Of a stretch of DNA of 64,000 nt, positions 1 through 11,302 are shown piece by piece. Each line of letters opens with the position of its first letter. Position 1 is the stretch's first letter. The stretch covers positions 3,658,001 through 3,722,000 of the forward strand of contig OX463829.1 in the NCBI GenBank assembly GCA_949825045.1. Reading direction: 5' to 3'. This stretch comes from Argyresthia goedartella. Taxonomy: Eukaryota; Arthropoda; Insecta; Lepidoptera; Argyresthiidae. The position numbers were made by a program, and so were the translations under genes. A model generated the notes under the pieces. That model did not search any database. It saw only the letters and a program-made list of their open reading frames with translations, and was not told the DNA's origin.

Positions 1-1811
1 TTGGGAACGCCACGTCGAGTCCATGGGCGACCACGTCCCCTCCGTGCATCGCCTATGCCGGGATTTGTCGACTACTGCAACTCCCGTCCGACCAATCCTG
101 GGCAGCGACGGCCTACCAAGATTTCGAGCCCAAGACCGTGCGGAGATCTTCGCCGAATGCCTCGAGAAGCAGTTCAAGCCGAACCCTACGGATGATGTGG
201 AGCACGTCGCAGCAGTCGAGAGACACCTGCGAGAGTACTTCGCCTCGCCGCTAGCTCCCAAAGAGGACCCCACCGTCGTCACGCCCAGCCAGATCATGCG
301 TGCATTCAGACGTACCAAGCCCAGGAAAGCCCCGGGCGCAGACCGCATACCTTACATGGCGCTGCTACATTTGCCGCCACGTATTGTGGCGGCCGTTACG
401 CGCCTGTTTAACGGTATCTTGCGCACGGGCCACTTCCCAACCCAATGGAAGGAGGGCTTGGTCATCATGTTGCCCAAGCCGGGCAAGGACTCCAAGCTGC
501 CTGAGAGCTATCGGCCGATAACTCTACTGAGTACCATCTCAAAGGTGTTTGACAAACTCCTGCTGGCGAAGCTACTGCCCCACATCCAGCCGCGCCCGGA
601 ACAGTTCGGCTTCAGGCCCGAGCATTCTACGACGCTTCAGCTCACCAGAGTACTGAATGACATGACGGTTTGTTTAAACAAGAAGGAATACACTGTCGCA
701 GTACTCCTGGACATGGAGAAGGCGTTTGACAGAGTATGGCACGAGGGGTTGCTGTACAAATTGTCGACGTCTCCAGCCCCACGAAGACTGGTCCAGATCA
801 TCGCCTCCTTCCTGAAGAATCGCCGCTTCCGAGTGATGGTGGAAGACGCCGTCTCCGAGGAACACCCCGCTGCAGCCGGCGTCCCTCAGGGGTCCTGCCT
901 GTCTCCAGCCTGTTACTCCCAATATACGGACGACATCCCCGTCGGGCCGGGTGCCCAGCTGGCACTCTTCGCCGACGACGCTGCCTACTACGCGTCGTCG
1001 ATCCAGGCACGGCACGCTGCCGTCAAACTGCAGCGCACCCTGGACATCTTGCCCGACTGGCTCGCCAAGTGGCGGTTGTCCGTCAACGTTGGGAAGACGC
1101 AGGCGCTCATCACAGGCCAGTCCCCCCTTCCACCACCACTCCAGCTCCAAGGACAGAACATCGCGTGGCTCCGCAGGTGAAGTACCTGGGAGTGACCATC
1201 GATCGCCGGCTCACCATGAAGCAACATGTCGACAACGTCGTCAACCAGGTCAAGGTGGCACGCGCCAAGCTGCGTCCACTTCTCGACTCCAGCCTCCCTC
1301 TGAGGGCGAAGCTCGGGATCTACAAGTGCTACGTGAGATCCCGCCTCACCTACGCGGCCCCGGCATGGTACGCCCTGTGCTCGGAGACGAACAAACGGAG
1401 ACTCCGAGCCCAAGAGAACCTCTCTTTGCGTACCATCGTCGACGCCCCCCGCTACGTGAGGAATGCGACGATCCAAAGGGACCTCAGATGGGAACCAGTG
1501 GACCAGTTTGTCCAGAGGCTGGCGAAGGGCATGTTCGCGCGTGCGGATAGCTCACAACATCCGCATATCCGCGACATATCGCCGTACCACGCGCGCCCGC
1601 TGAACCGCCGCCGCCTGCCACGCGACCTGGTTGCCTAGCCGGCGATCATCCAACGGAACACCCCAAGTAAGAAGATTTCCACCGCCCGCGAGGGCCCCCC
1701 GATGACCTGTCCATAGGAGTGGACAGAGGCGCTTCTTCAGGAAGAGATCCGATGATCTGACCCTGACTCCCCACGCCCCAGAATGGGTGCGTGAGATGAA
1801 AACTTGATTGA
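1..1811 (+). mobile_element. Jockey-type LINE, 3' portion with (TTGA)n end
   Basis: The 3' part of a non-LTR retrotransposon enters from the left edge of the window. It holds the end of a reverse-transcriptase ORF (to 1638), about 170 bp of 3' UTR, and a tail of TTGATTGATTGA at 1804-1815 instead of a long poly(A). It stops directly at the first codons of a BEL/Pao gag, whose ATG, leader and 5' LTR are absent. I infer that the LINE inserted into the BEL element, with the rest of both beyond the left edge. A related 3' UTR lies inverted at 15761-15900, so the family is repeated locally. Confidence 0.8.
2..1638 (+). pseudogene. LINE reverse transcriptase (Jockey type), 5'-cut and frameshifted
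   Basis: This would copy LINE RNA into DNA at a nicked target. The frame is open from base 2, so the endonuclease part lies outside the window. RT landmarks in order are KAPGADRI (finger), YRPITLLSTISKVFDKLL, PEQFGFRPEHSTT, the first catalytic Asp in LDMEKAFDRVWHEGL, AGVPQGSCLSPACY, and the catalytic pair in ALFADDAAYYA near 965-985. The first frame stops at 1178-1180. The thumb part (VKYLGVTIDRRLT onward, to 1638) continues in another frame, so an indel lies near 1160-1176. The catalytic residues are preserved, which suggests fairly recent decay. Jockey-clade placement is from motif recall, not phylogeny. Confidence 0.82.
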
Positions 1812-3254
1812 TTGACGGACAGCCAGGCGACAAAGGAGACTCCGCCGGCACGCAAGAAGGCACCGAGCACGCGCGCCTCGGCGAAATCCAGGGCTCGCAA
1901 GCGCGAGCTCGAGAAGGCCCGGCAGGAGCTGCTGCAGAAACAAGTGGAGCTTGCAGCCGCGCGCGTCACTCTACTCGAACAGGAATCGAGCGACGAGGGA
2001 GAAGAAGACGACGACGATGACGGGGCCACGCTGCGCGAAGAGCGCACCACCACATGGGTTGCAAGGAACACCCTAGCGCTCACCTCTGCAGCGTACGTGG
2101 ACGGGAACACCGCCGACGCTGTGCCGGGAGGGCTCAAGCCCTTGGTCCCTGCTGGAGGAGGGCTCAATATGTCGCGCGAACTCCAGCCGAGGGGCACCGA
2201 CCAGCCACCGACTCAACAGAGTCAGCTTCCCGTCCTCTACGTCGAACCGACTCCGGTGTTCGACTATAGAGAGCTAGCCTCAGCTCTAACTATGGCAGCC
2301 CGGTCCATGCAACTGGTAAGTACGAAAAACTATGAATTACCAGTGTTTGCAGGGGCCGCGGCCGAATGGCTGCCATACAAGAACGCGTTCGAAGAAACCG
2401 CAACGCATCTCACCGAGCAAGCCAACCTGATGAGACTCCGCCGCAGTCTCAAAGGACCCGCTCGAGAAGCCGCACAGTGCCTGTTCGTCGGCTCAACAAC
2501 GTGCGCCGAAGTCATGAGGCTCCTCGCGTCAAGATTCGGACGACCAGACGCTCTGGTCATAGTGGAGATGGAAAAACTCCGAAGCCTTCCGAAACTCGCC
2601 GACAACCCGAGGGATCTCTGCACGTTCGCCTCAAAAGAAATCAATATCACCGCCACGGTGAAAGCACTTAATAAGGTAAATTACCTTTTTAATCCAGAAA
2701 TAGTGAGAGGCGTCGTGGACAAGCAGCCCGCGACGCTGAGATATCGTTATTACGATTACGCCGCCGAAAAGGACCCCCAGGAGCCCGACCTCGTCCCACT
2801 GACGAGATTCCTGGAACGAGAAGTGGAACGCTGCGGTAGCTACGCGCCGGCCGAGATCATCGCGCCGGCGCTAGAGAACAAGAAAACCGTAGCTGAGAAA
2901 AGGGTCCGCAGCTATCACATCGAAGAAAAGAAACACGAGCCGTCCTCCTGTCCGATCTGCAAAAAGGGAGAACACAAGACTCAAGATTGTCCGAATATGA
3001 AAAGGGCAGAAGTCTCGGCGCGCTGGGAACTAGCCAAGACCCACCGCCTGTGCTTCCGCTGCCTCCGAGTCCGTCGTAAACAACATAGCTGCAAGTACAT
3101 AAGGTGCGAGAAAGATGGCTGCCAGTATGCTCATCACCCTTTGTTACACACAGATACGACAACAGCGCCACCCTCCGAGGCAGCGGCGGACTTCGTCGCC
3201 ACAACCAAGAGTGCGACAAGGACAGTGATACTCAAAGTGCTACGCTACCAGTAG
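1812..3254 (+). pseudogene. gag: BEL/Pao gag, start codon lost
   Basis: Structural capsid/nucleocapsid polyprotein. The open frame starts at a TTG inside the LINE junction, so the real ATG is gone. The N-terminal third is charged, with a Glu/Arg helix and an acidic run (EEDDDDD). The middle is the BEL-type capsid region (about residues 160-360). The C-terminus has the Pao-type metal-binding cluster: CPICKKGEHKTQDC near residue 385, then LCFRCLRVRRKQHSCKYIRC and a CQYAHHPLLH segment. The frame ends at 3252-3254, six bases after a tandem GCTAC duplication (3239-3243 and 3244-3248) that accounts for the break between gag and pol, which are one frame in most BEL elements. Confidence 0.85.
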
Positions 3255-6200
3255 AAGTGTCCGGTCCGGCGGGAGCGTACGCAACTTACGCTCTACTGGA
3301 CTACGGATCGACCTGTACACTTATCGAGAACGAGATCGCAGAGAAAATAGGAGCCACGGGGCCGCTATCGTCTTTCTACATCGAGACAGTGGGCGGCTCA
3401 AAAGTCGACGAGGACAATTCAAGGCGAGTTTGTTTTAACATAAAGGGACCGGACTCTGACAGTTTTCAGATCTCAGCGCGCACGATGGGCGGACTCAACC
3501 TCTCGTCTCAGTCCCTGCGGAGGGAAGACGTGGAGGGCTGCCCTCACCTGGCCGACATCGCGGACAAGATCGCGTACGAGAAGTGTACGCCCATGATCTT
3601 GCTGGGACAAGACAACTGGCACCTACTCCTCTCCCACGCTACAAGAAGCGGGGAACGGGGACAACTCGTTGCGTCGAAAACGGCACTCAGATGGGTGCTA
3701 CACGGCGTCAAAGAGGCCCGCGGCAGAGCACAGTGCCACAGAGTACACCACGCCGTCCCGCACTCACTGGACACGGAGGAGGATAACATGGAGGAAATGA
3801 TGCGTGAACACTTTGCTCTTGAGTCCCTAGGCGTCGAGCCGAAGCGATCCTACAACGATGACGAGAAACATGCACTGCAAATACTCGACGAGAAGACTGT
3901 TCGAGTACCGGCGGGAGGCTTCGAAACGGGCCTGCTGTGGAGGAAGGACAACCCAGACCCACCTCACAGCTACGAACACGCGCTACGCCGGCTACAACTC
4001 GTCGAAAAGAAGCTCGATCGAGATGAAGAGATGAAAAAGAAGTACTCTACGCAGATGCAAGTACTCATCGACAGCGGTTTCGCCGAGCCCGCACCTACAG
4101 AGAAGTCAAAACGGGTATGGTACTTACCTCATTTCGCTGTTATTAATCCTCAGAAGCCAGAGAAACTCCGCATTGTCCACGACGCTGCAGCAAAGACGCG
4201 CGGGGTCAGCCTGAACGACCTCTTGCTGTCCGGACCCGACCTACTGCAATCGCTGCCTGGGGTCCTTATGCGGTACTCCTCCGTCATATTCGGCGCAACC
4301 TCCTCTCCTTGTACTGCGATCTACGTGAAGAACAAGAACGCGGAGGAACACGCGGCAGACTATCCAGAGGCGGCGGCGGCTATAGTGCGGAACCACTACG
4401 TAGAGGACTACCTGGCAAGCTACGCTACGGAAGAGGAGGCGCTACGCGTGTCTACCGAGGTCGCCTACATACACGAGAGAGGTAACTTTTGCTTACAGCG
4501 CTGGGTGTCAAACTCGGCACTACTGCGCGATCACTTCGCGCCGGGGGCGGCACAAGAAGCAAAGCTCCTCGCTCCCGAGAAGATACTCGGGATGATGTGG
4601 AATCCCGGGCCCGACACGCTGTCCTTCAACATCAACGCCGCAAAGATCCCACAGGATCTACTAGATGGTACAAGGCTGCCGACGAAAAGAGAAGCGCTAC
4701 GGGTCGTGATGTCCATCTTCGACCCGCTCGGCCTCATCACGCCGGTCACTCTGCAAGCGAAGCGCATCCTGCAGAACACTTGGCGCTCCGGCATCGGATG
4801 GGACGACGCGCTACAGCCTGCCGAAGCAGACGAGTGGGGAAGATGGATAACACAGGTACAACAACTAACCCTTATTGCTATGCCTCGTTGTTACCCACGG
4901 TTAGCCGACGCCGACAACATCGAACTGCACACGTTCGTAGATGCGATCTCCTCTGCCTACTCCGCCGCCACGTAATGGCGGACCGTCAACGAGCAGGGCA
5001 AAATACAAGTTTCGCTCATCGCCGCCAAGGGGAAAGTGGCGCCACTGAAGACGGTGTCCATCCCACGACTCGAACTGCAAGCCGCGGTTCTGGGTTATCA
5101 CCTGGCGCAGACAGCGGCCGCCGAACACGACATCAAGCTGACCCGCCGAGTCTACTGGTCAGACTCCCGAACGGTGCTAGCTTGGCTGCGCAACGGACCG
5201 CGCGCCTACAAGCCCTTCGTGTCGCACCGAGTCGCCGAGATAGCGGAGTCTACAAAGACCGTCGAGTGGAGGTGGGTACCTACGAAAGATAACGTAGCCG
5301 ATGACGCCACCCGCCAGACGCCGCCCGACTTCGACGCCGAACATCGCTGGTTCCGGGGGCCGACGTTCCTGTTCTTGCCCGAGGAACAATGGCCACAAGA
5401 ACAAGAGGTAGCGGTAAGCGACAGCGGTGAAGAGAGAGTGCACGTAGACTACCGCACAGCTGTCAGCGGCGCTACCCGACCTCACCCGCTTCTCGTGCTG
5501 GCTCCGAGCAACCCGCGTCACAGCGCGAGTCCTCCAGTTCATCGACATGTTGCGCAACCGAGAAGTGAGCGCAGCAGCACGCAAGCGAACAAAGCACGGA
5601 CCCGAGGACGACCCGGCGTGGCGCGCTACGCGCCCGGCTCCGCTCACGAACAAAGGAAAGGTGAGCGAACGAGCAACGAGCGACCGCATAGTACCGCTAC
5701 AGGCGCGGTATTTAGACGAAGCAACAGCACTGTGGATACGCGCCCAACAACAAGAAGTGTTCGGCGCCGAGCTCTCCTGCCTACAGAGCGGGAAGGAGCT
5801 ACCAGGGAGCAGTCGACTCGCGAAGCTGTCCGTTGTCCTGGACGACAACGGGGTCATCCGCCTACGTTCAAGAATCGCCGCCGCCGCTGACATCACTGAA
5901 GCCCAGCGCGCACCGGCCGTGTTGGACGGCGACCACCGGTGGACTCGGCTCTACATCAGGTGGACACACGCCAGTCTACACCACGGTGGCTTCGAGACTA
6001 CAGCGAACGAGGTCCGTCAACACTACTGGGTGCTGCGCCTACGCAACTCTGTGCGTAGCGAGACAGCGCGCTGCCAGCGCTGCCGGGTCATAAAGGCGAA
6101 ACCAGCGCAACCGTCGACGGGCGACCACCCAAGAAGCCGCCTCGCACATCATAACCGAGCCTTTACTTTCACGGGGTTTGATTATTTTGGTCCGCTCACT

Positions 6201-7046
6201 GTTACAGTTGGCCGCAGCAAACAGAAACGCTACGGGGTCATCTTCACCTGCCTGACAACACGGGCGGTGCACCTCGAGCTGGCGGGGAGTCTCACTACTG
6301 ACTCCGCCATCATGGCACTGCGTCGCTTTATAGGTAGACGCGGCTGCCCGACAGAGCTGTGGTCAGACCAGGGGACCAATCTACGTGGAGCTGACGTCGA
6401 GCTCCGCCGGGCGGCGCCCGCCGCGATGGAGGCGGAGTCCTCTGTCCGCTTCATCCATTGGCGGTTCATCCCGCCAAGCGCGCCGTTCATGGGCAGGGCG
6501 TGGGAACGCCTCGTCCGCAGCTGTAAGGTGGCGCTCGCTGCCACACTACACGAGCGAGCGCCCCAAGAAGAGGTCCTGTGCACCCTGCTGGTAGAGGCTG
6601 AGCACACAATAAACTGCCGGCCTCTCACTCACCTGTCAACCGATGCAAGCGATCCCGAGGCCCTCACTCCCAACCACTTCCTGTTGGGCGGCCCATCCAG
6701 AGTACCGCAACCCGGGGCGTTCACCGAAGGGGACTCCGCCGGCCGGCTCAGCTGGCGCACTAGCTAGCGCCTGGCTGACACATTCTGGGCCCGCTGGGTC
6801 CGTGAATACCTGCCCGACCTCCAACACCGGCGGGAGCCCCGAGCCTCAAACGGGGCTCTGAAGATCGGCCACCTCGTCCTAATAGCGGACGGGACGCTGC
6901 CACGCAACAGCTGGCCACGCGGAGTCATCGAGGCAGTCTTCCCGGGACCAGACGGCGAGGTACGAGCAGTGGACGTGCGCACCAACAAGGGCATCCTGCG
7001 GCGGCCGACCAAGAAGCTGGCCATACTCCACGTCGCGAAAGACTGA
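3249..7046 (+). pseudogene. pol: BEL/Pao pol (protease-RT-RNase H-integrase), five lesions
   Basis: Aspartic protease near 3290-3350 has LLDYGST where DSG or DDG is usual. RT begins with the conserved RVPAGGFETGLLW block (about 3900). The segment between SLPGVLMRY and SSVIFGATSSP near 4275 is missing, which removes the first catalytic Asp region. The later motif reads YVEDYL instead of YVDDYL. A TAA at 4973-4975 interrupts RNase H, which resumes in the same frame (SIPRLELQAA near 5060). An indel near 5445-5465 shifts the frame. The integrase then has an H2C2 zinc region (near 5970-6090), the D-D-E core (FTGFDYFGPL, WSDQGTN, RAWERLVRS), and after a TAG at 6765-6767 a C-terminal domain ending at TGA 7044-7046. 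Confidence 0.85.
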
Positions 7047-7076
7047 TCTCCAGCTACGAGCTGCGGCGGGAGAATA

Positions 7077-7485
7077 TGTTCGCGACAAAGTAGAATTATA
7101 TAATTGATTTGTGTATAATAGTTATAGTTTAATTATTTGTTGTGATAATCGTTTTATAGTTCCTTATTAGTTTTGTATATGTTTGAATTTATTTGCGTAT
7201 AAACAAAGAATAAATAAAACTAGATAGGAAGGCGGGTGTACAAGGCGCCCCCTGTCGAGGGGAAACAAAGACTCGAGGCGAGTCGGGGGACGGGGGCGCC
7301 AGACCACCGCGGGGTATGCGCGGTAGGTCGGGGATCGAGGTACGCCCGCCGACCAATCAGAACCATGTTAGAGCAGTATAAATATAGGGACAATTTCCAC
7401 TGTAAATCACTCTTCGCTCAGACTCCGAATAAAACGCTGCTCCTGAGAACCCGGCCTTTTCTTCAAACCTCTCCACCCCCTGACA
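7077..7485 (+). repeat. BEL/Pao 3' LTR
   Basis: It follows the pol stop and a purine-rich tract (GGCGGGAGAATA). It starts TGTTCGCGAC and probably ends CCCCTGACA, giving TGT...ACA ends. The right boundary is uncertain: GTGGGCC...GGCCCAC immediately beyond could place the end near 7515. No second LTR is in the window for comparison. Confidence 0.7.
7351..7433 (+). promoter_or_regulatory. LTR promoter and polyadenylation signals
   Basis: A CCAAT box (GACCAATCAG, 7351-7360) lies upstream of TATAAATA (7377-7384). The probable start is in the CTCAGACT stretch about 40 bp downstream. An AATAAA signal follows at 7428-7433. Order and spacing fit an LTR U3/R region. Confidence 0.55.
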
Positions 7486-8014
7486 AGTAGTGGGCCAGAT
7501 CGAAGGTGGCCCACACTATCGTATGGTAAAGGAAAGTGGTAGTTTCCCACTGGAAAAGGTAGTCTTATTATATATCACTTTGACGTTGAATAAGATAATT
7601 TATTTATTTATATTCAATAAAAAAATGAATCTGAAATCTGAATCTGTCATTGAGCTTGGGACAGACTGAGATTGAGATCATTTTTTTACGAAACTCCAGA
7701 AATGCTTAGGATTTTGTATTATTGCAGCCTCCGTCGACTGAATATAATTTTGATAACAACTCGATTCCATGCTATTAACCCTGTCACGCAAAAGCATATT
7801 TGTTGAATTTTACTTTAAACTTATTTGCAATTAACGCACCGGTTTTTAATTTATCTACTTGTTATTTATTTCATCGAATATATAAAAATAGTAAGTGATG
7901 TTGCTCAGTTAGTCCCTCCTTACATGTTATCCATGGACTAGGAGCTTTTTTAAACTTCGGAATCCTATTTCTCTATTAGTTAGCTAAAGTTTATACTATA
8001 AGTTCCGCTTTCGG
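7486..8014. other. AT-rich intergenic DNA
   Basis: I see no convincing ORF or complete element here. The part just after the LTR contains GTGGGCC and GGCCCAC in inverted orientation, possibly still LTR or target sequence. Confidence 0.5.
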
Positions 8015-8255
8015 GGTGCCCAGTAATGCCCAGCCCTAATCACATTTATCAACATTTTACATACAGGCACATACATTGCTTCTGGCCCCACACTAAATTA
8101 CCCTGTGTCGTGGGAACCAGAAACAGCGACGTCATACACATATAAACATGCAAGGCCTGAGTTTTTTATTTTCTTTATCCCTAGCCGGGGATCGAACCCG
8201 GGACCTCTCGCATGATAGGCAGAGTTACAACCGCTGCCCTACAGAGGTCGTCAAA
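8015..8255 (-). mobile_element. tRNA-derived SINE (family C)
   Basis: Read on the minus strand, the head carries an A box (GTAGGGCAGCGGT) and a B box (GGTTCGATCCC), followed by a non-tRNA body with a GTGGGGCCAGAAGC segment. This is the internal RNA polymerase III promoter layout of a SINE. The head is at the right, near 8185-8250. Confidence 0.75.
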
Positions 8256-8574
8256 ATATACAACTAATCGACTGTTACTTTTGTTCCTAAGTAATTTTCC
8301 TTTTCCTTTCCATATACAAATTTGTGTCCCTTTTACCCAAAACGTACGGAGCGACCAAAACTATATCTAGTACCACCTTACTGTGGTTTAGTATGTATAG
8401 TGCAGTAGTTGTACACAAATCAAGTGTGTAACTACTTCTCGTCAAATCGTTAAGGGATGAAAGTGCAACTAATTTGGTGAAACGGGGCCATTAAAGCGTG
8501 TCATGTGTCGTTAAGTGTTTACCCTTTAGGGCTGGTTTCACCGGTTACTGATAAATTTATCCCATCCCACTAAT

Positions 8575-8915
8575 GTTTTTTCAACCGACTTCAAAAGGCT
8601 GAGGTTCTCAATTCGTATGTTTTTTGTGTGTTTGTTAGGCGTCAATTATCTTCGTCAATTATGTACCGATTTAGATGATTCTTGTTTTGATTGGTAGGTC
8701 ATACTTCACAGGTATAGCTATATGAATTTTACAAAATTGATTAAATGCATTTTGAAAAAATCAACAAATACAAAAAATATATACAGAGAAGATGTTTTGG
8801 TTTGTGGTTCCGTGCAGCAAGTTTTGATGAGGACTTTCCATGTACACAGACTTCATTCGCAGCCCGACCGGGGGGGGAAGAAATAGGGCTTGAACTGAAA
8901 GTCGGTTTTTGAAGT
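8575..8915. repeat. Small repeat with CCGACTTC inverted ends
   Basis: The left end (CAACCGACTTCAAAA, about 8582-8597) is complementary to the right end (GAACTGAAAGTCGGTTTTTG, about 8893-8912). The CCGACTTC-AAAAGG-GGAGGTTCTCAATTC type of sequence is a dispersed repeat I recall from moth genomes. The class (MITE or LINE tail) is not resolved. The 8256-8574 interval before it has no gene. Confidence 0.5.
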
Positions 8916-9758
8916 GTTCAGTTTGGTGAATTATTTTACTTTTCGTTGGCTCTCTGAAAGCCAACGTTTAATCCTTCTTGGCGCTTTATTCATCAAACAG
9001 GTAATTAACTATTTACAAAACGTTTTCCATGCACTTCTTCAGCTTTCTAGATATACATTTATTTTGTACTGGCATAAGTACTTGGCCTGCAATGAACTTT
9101 TTCGAGAGCGAAATTCGCCAAAAGATCTTGGACGAATGACTAATGATGCTGTCTCGTGTTTGCTCTCATCATCCGTATAGTTACATCACCCTCTGGGTTC
9201 GTTCAAGACGATATTTGTATTTTTTCATTATATTTTCGATTGCTTACTTTACGGTGGGCATCTACAGATATTCATAAATTTCAATGTTCCTTATGAACCA
9301 CGGGCAGATGAAATGTTCCGAAGCGCTTTGTTTTGAAAATCGAAATGTTCGAGTTGCTGGCAGAAAAAGTTCTATGGCATTTCTTCAGAGAAGTCTGGTC
9401 TTACAGATAAGCAGTTTTTTCGAGAGTGAGCTCAGACAATCCACAAAGAAGCCATTGTAGGTATCTATAATTCTTCCTATTTGGCTAGAATGTGTTTGCC
9501 CAGACTTTCTAAGTGAGAATGTTTCAAAATTTCAAAATACTTGAGAAATGTATGAAGCATGTATGTTAAACCAGAAGAAAAAAAGGGGTGATCTGCTTGT
9601 GTATACAATGAAATAACGATTAATAACTTCATTTAAATCATTTATTTTTGTCGTGTATTTACTAGAGCCGACAAGAATTAAACTTACCAGCCAAAGTTGC
9701 GTAACGTATTTTTTGTGATTGTATTTTACATTCATAAGTAAAAATTAAACTAACTGTT
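8916..9758. other. AT-rich intergenic DNA
   Basis: Only short ORFs without recognisable domains or splice context are present. No RNA gene or repeat boundary is visible. Confidence 0.45.
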
Positions 9759-10007
9759 ATGTCATCTGATCACAGGGGTCAAACAGTTTCATTCCCAATT
9801 GCTAGTGAGGATAAGACTGATCCACCATTTTATAGGATAATTACATCCGATAGCCTAGAAGCATATTATTATACAAAAAACTTAAATATAAATTTACCAG
9901 TACCGGATTTTAATGAACAGACCCTGAACAAAATGTATTCAGACTCCTTCAATATTATTCAAACACAAAACAGACATAAAGAACAGAGAGAAAAAAAGAA
10001 CTGCTGA
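9759..10007 (+). CDS. Hypothetical 82-aa ORF
   Basis: An ATG-started ORF in AT-rich DNA, ending at 10005-10007. The protein is hydrophilic, with an N-terminal SSDHRGQTVSFPIASEDK stretch and a charged end (NRHKEQREKKNC). I recognise no domain. Just downstream, at about 10020-10065, is an inverted version of the GCGAGCTTATCTC LINE-tail motif also seen at 17140, 46655 and 55975, so the ORF may be part of an old element. It could equally be an exon or chance. Confidence 0.2.
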   Translation: MSSDHRGQTVSFPIASEDKTDPPFYRIITSDSLEAYYYTKNLNINLPVPDFNEQTLNKMYSDSFNIIQTQNRHKEQREKKNC

Positions 10008-10715
10008 TAGAAAAAAACATGTATAAAGGCGAGCTTATCTCTTACAATAGATTTCTTCCAGAAAACCATGACGGAAAGGTGATGGTTGCTATATATTGGG
10101 TGCTTACCTATGAAATTGGCTAATTTTTCTTACAGATTCAGAAGTTCATAATTCGAGTAATTCAATAGCTATTTCCAGTTTATTTTTATGGTTTTAAAAT
10201 TAATTTCAATATTTCACACCTACTTATTAAATTTTCTTTTCATTTTCAGATTGATAGCTAAAATGTTATCTTCAAAATCAGTGCTTCCTAAATGACATCC
10301 TTTTTCATGATAATATTCTTAATATTTTTTTACAGCTAACTCATTTCAAAAATTATATAAAATTTTCTGTTAGCTAAATGTTATCTCATTCATACACACA
10401 AAGTTTATAATTTTTATTTTTTTTTAGAATAGCTAGTTTTGGAGATAAGGAATTTCAGAGGGGGTAATACGTTATTATCTAAGTGTTTCAGAATTATGAA
10501 AAAAAAAAATGAAATCCTTGATCATTTCACGTCCCCATCAATTTATTTTAATTTTCTGATGCTGCATCATATTTGTTCACAATATTTTTCCTACAATATT
10601 TAAGTAAAGATCTATGTATTTTAAAGATAATATGGGCGGGTACTTTTCGAAGAATTTGCTTAAATAATCTTAAGTGTTTCAGAATTATGAAAACAATGTA
10701 TTTGATTGATATTTG

Positions 10716-11015
10716 AAAGAGCTCCGTGGTCTAATGGGTTTCACGCTTGCTTCTCACACAAGAGATGCAGGTTCGATTCCTGACCATGTACCAATAATAT
10801 AATTAATTTATCTTAAGTACATTATCGGACCTTCAGTGTTTCAGATAACACGTTAAGTTGTAGGTCCCGGCTACTATTCCTACGTGGTAATAGTCGTAAA
10901 ACCCGTCCATCAACCCGCACTGAGCCAGCGTGGTGGAGTATGGCTTAATCTTACTCATATCCGGGTAAAGGCCTGTGCCCTTCGGTGGGGACATTAATGG
11001 TCTATATTATTTATA
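10716..11015 (+). mobile_element. tRNA-derived SINE (family A)
   Basis: The head has an A box (GTGGTCTAATGG) and B box (GGTTCGATTCC). The body contains GCACTGAGCCAGCGTGGTGG and GCCTGTGCCCTTCGGTGGGG, which I recall as widespread in lepidopteran SINEs. A second, inverted copy of the head is at 26120-26282. Confidence 0.8.
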
Positions 11016-11149
11016 TATATTTGTCATGTCAAAACAAGTTCTTCAAACATGTCACACGATGCAGTTTGAAATTAGGTTTTTTATTTTCTGTAGTGCCCCC
11101 TAAATTCAAAATTGTTTTCTTAACGTAACACGTTCGTGTTTGTTTCAAA

Positions 11150-11285
11150 GAAATGCATAATCAACTTCATCGGTTCGGAAATTGGTCATTTAATATTAGT
11201 TTTACAGACCTTAGACAGACACACGAGTTATCCTGTAATGGTTTCGTTTTTCATTTCCAAGGTACGGAACCATAAAAAATATGTT
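11150..11285 (+). repeat. LINE tail fragment (GACAGACACACGAG type)
   Basis: It contains TTCATCGGTTCGGAAATTGG, GACAGACACACGAG and ends GGTACGGAACCATAAAAAA. The same GACAGACACACGAG...GGTACGGAAACCTAAAAAA end occurs at 15960-16060. This is a 5'-truncated non-LTR retrotransposon tail, likely RTE-like by recall. Confidence 0.5.
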
Positions 11286-11302
11286 AAGTGATATTTTTCA
11301 CT

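Larger units (their letters stand above)
1812..7485 (+). mobile_element. BEL/Pao LTR retrotransposon, 5' LTR missing
   Basis: Order is gag, protease, reverse transcriptase, RNase H, integrase, then a 3' LTR, which is BEL/Pao order. GC content is much higher than in the flanks, as for a coding insertion in AT-rich DNA. The 5' LTR, primer-binding site and gag ATG are replaced by the LINE ending at 1811. The coding part carries at least five lesions: a 5-bp duplication at 3239-3248, an internal RT deletion near 4275, a TAA at 4973-4975, an indel near 5445-5465 and a TAG at 6765-6767. It cannot be autonomous. Confidence 0.85.

Noticed and set aside
674..1476. Minus-strand ORFs opposite the LINE RT
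   Set aside because: GC-rich antisense shadows with no domain. The plus-strand RT motifs are unambiguous.
4489..6628. Several 80-260-codon ORFs on both strands in BEL pol
   Set aside because: Out-of-frame shadows of the GC-rich pol gene.
7236..7490. 84-codon ORF inside the BEL LTR
   Set aside because: It overlaps the LTR TATA box and poly(A) signal, and lacks protein-like composition.
10721..10795. tRNA gene
   Set aside because: A and B boxes are present, but it is a SINE head followed by a SINE body, and it does not fold as a complete tRNA. The same applies to the heads near 8190-8250, 11640-11710, 22640-22715 and 26205-26280.
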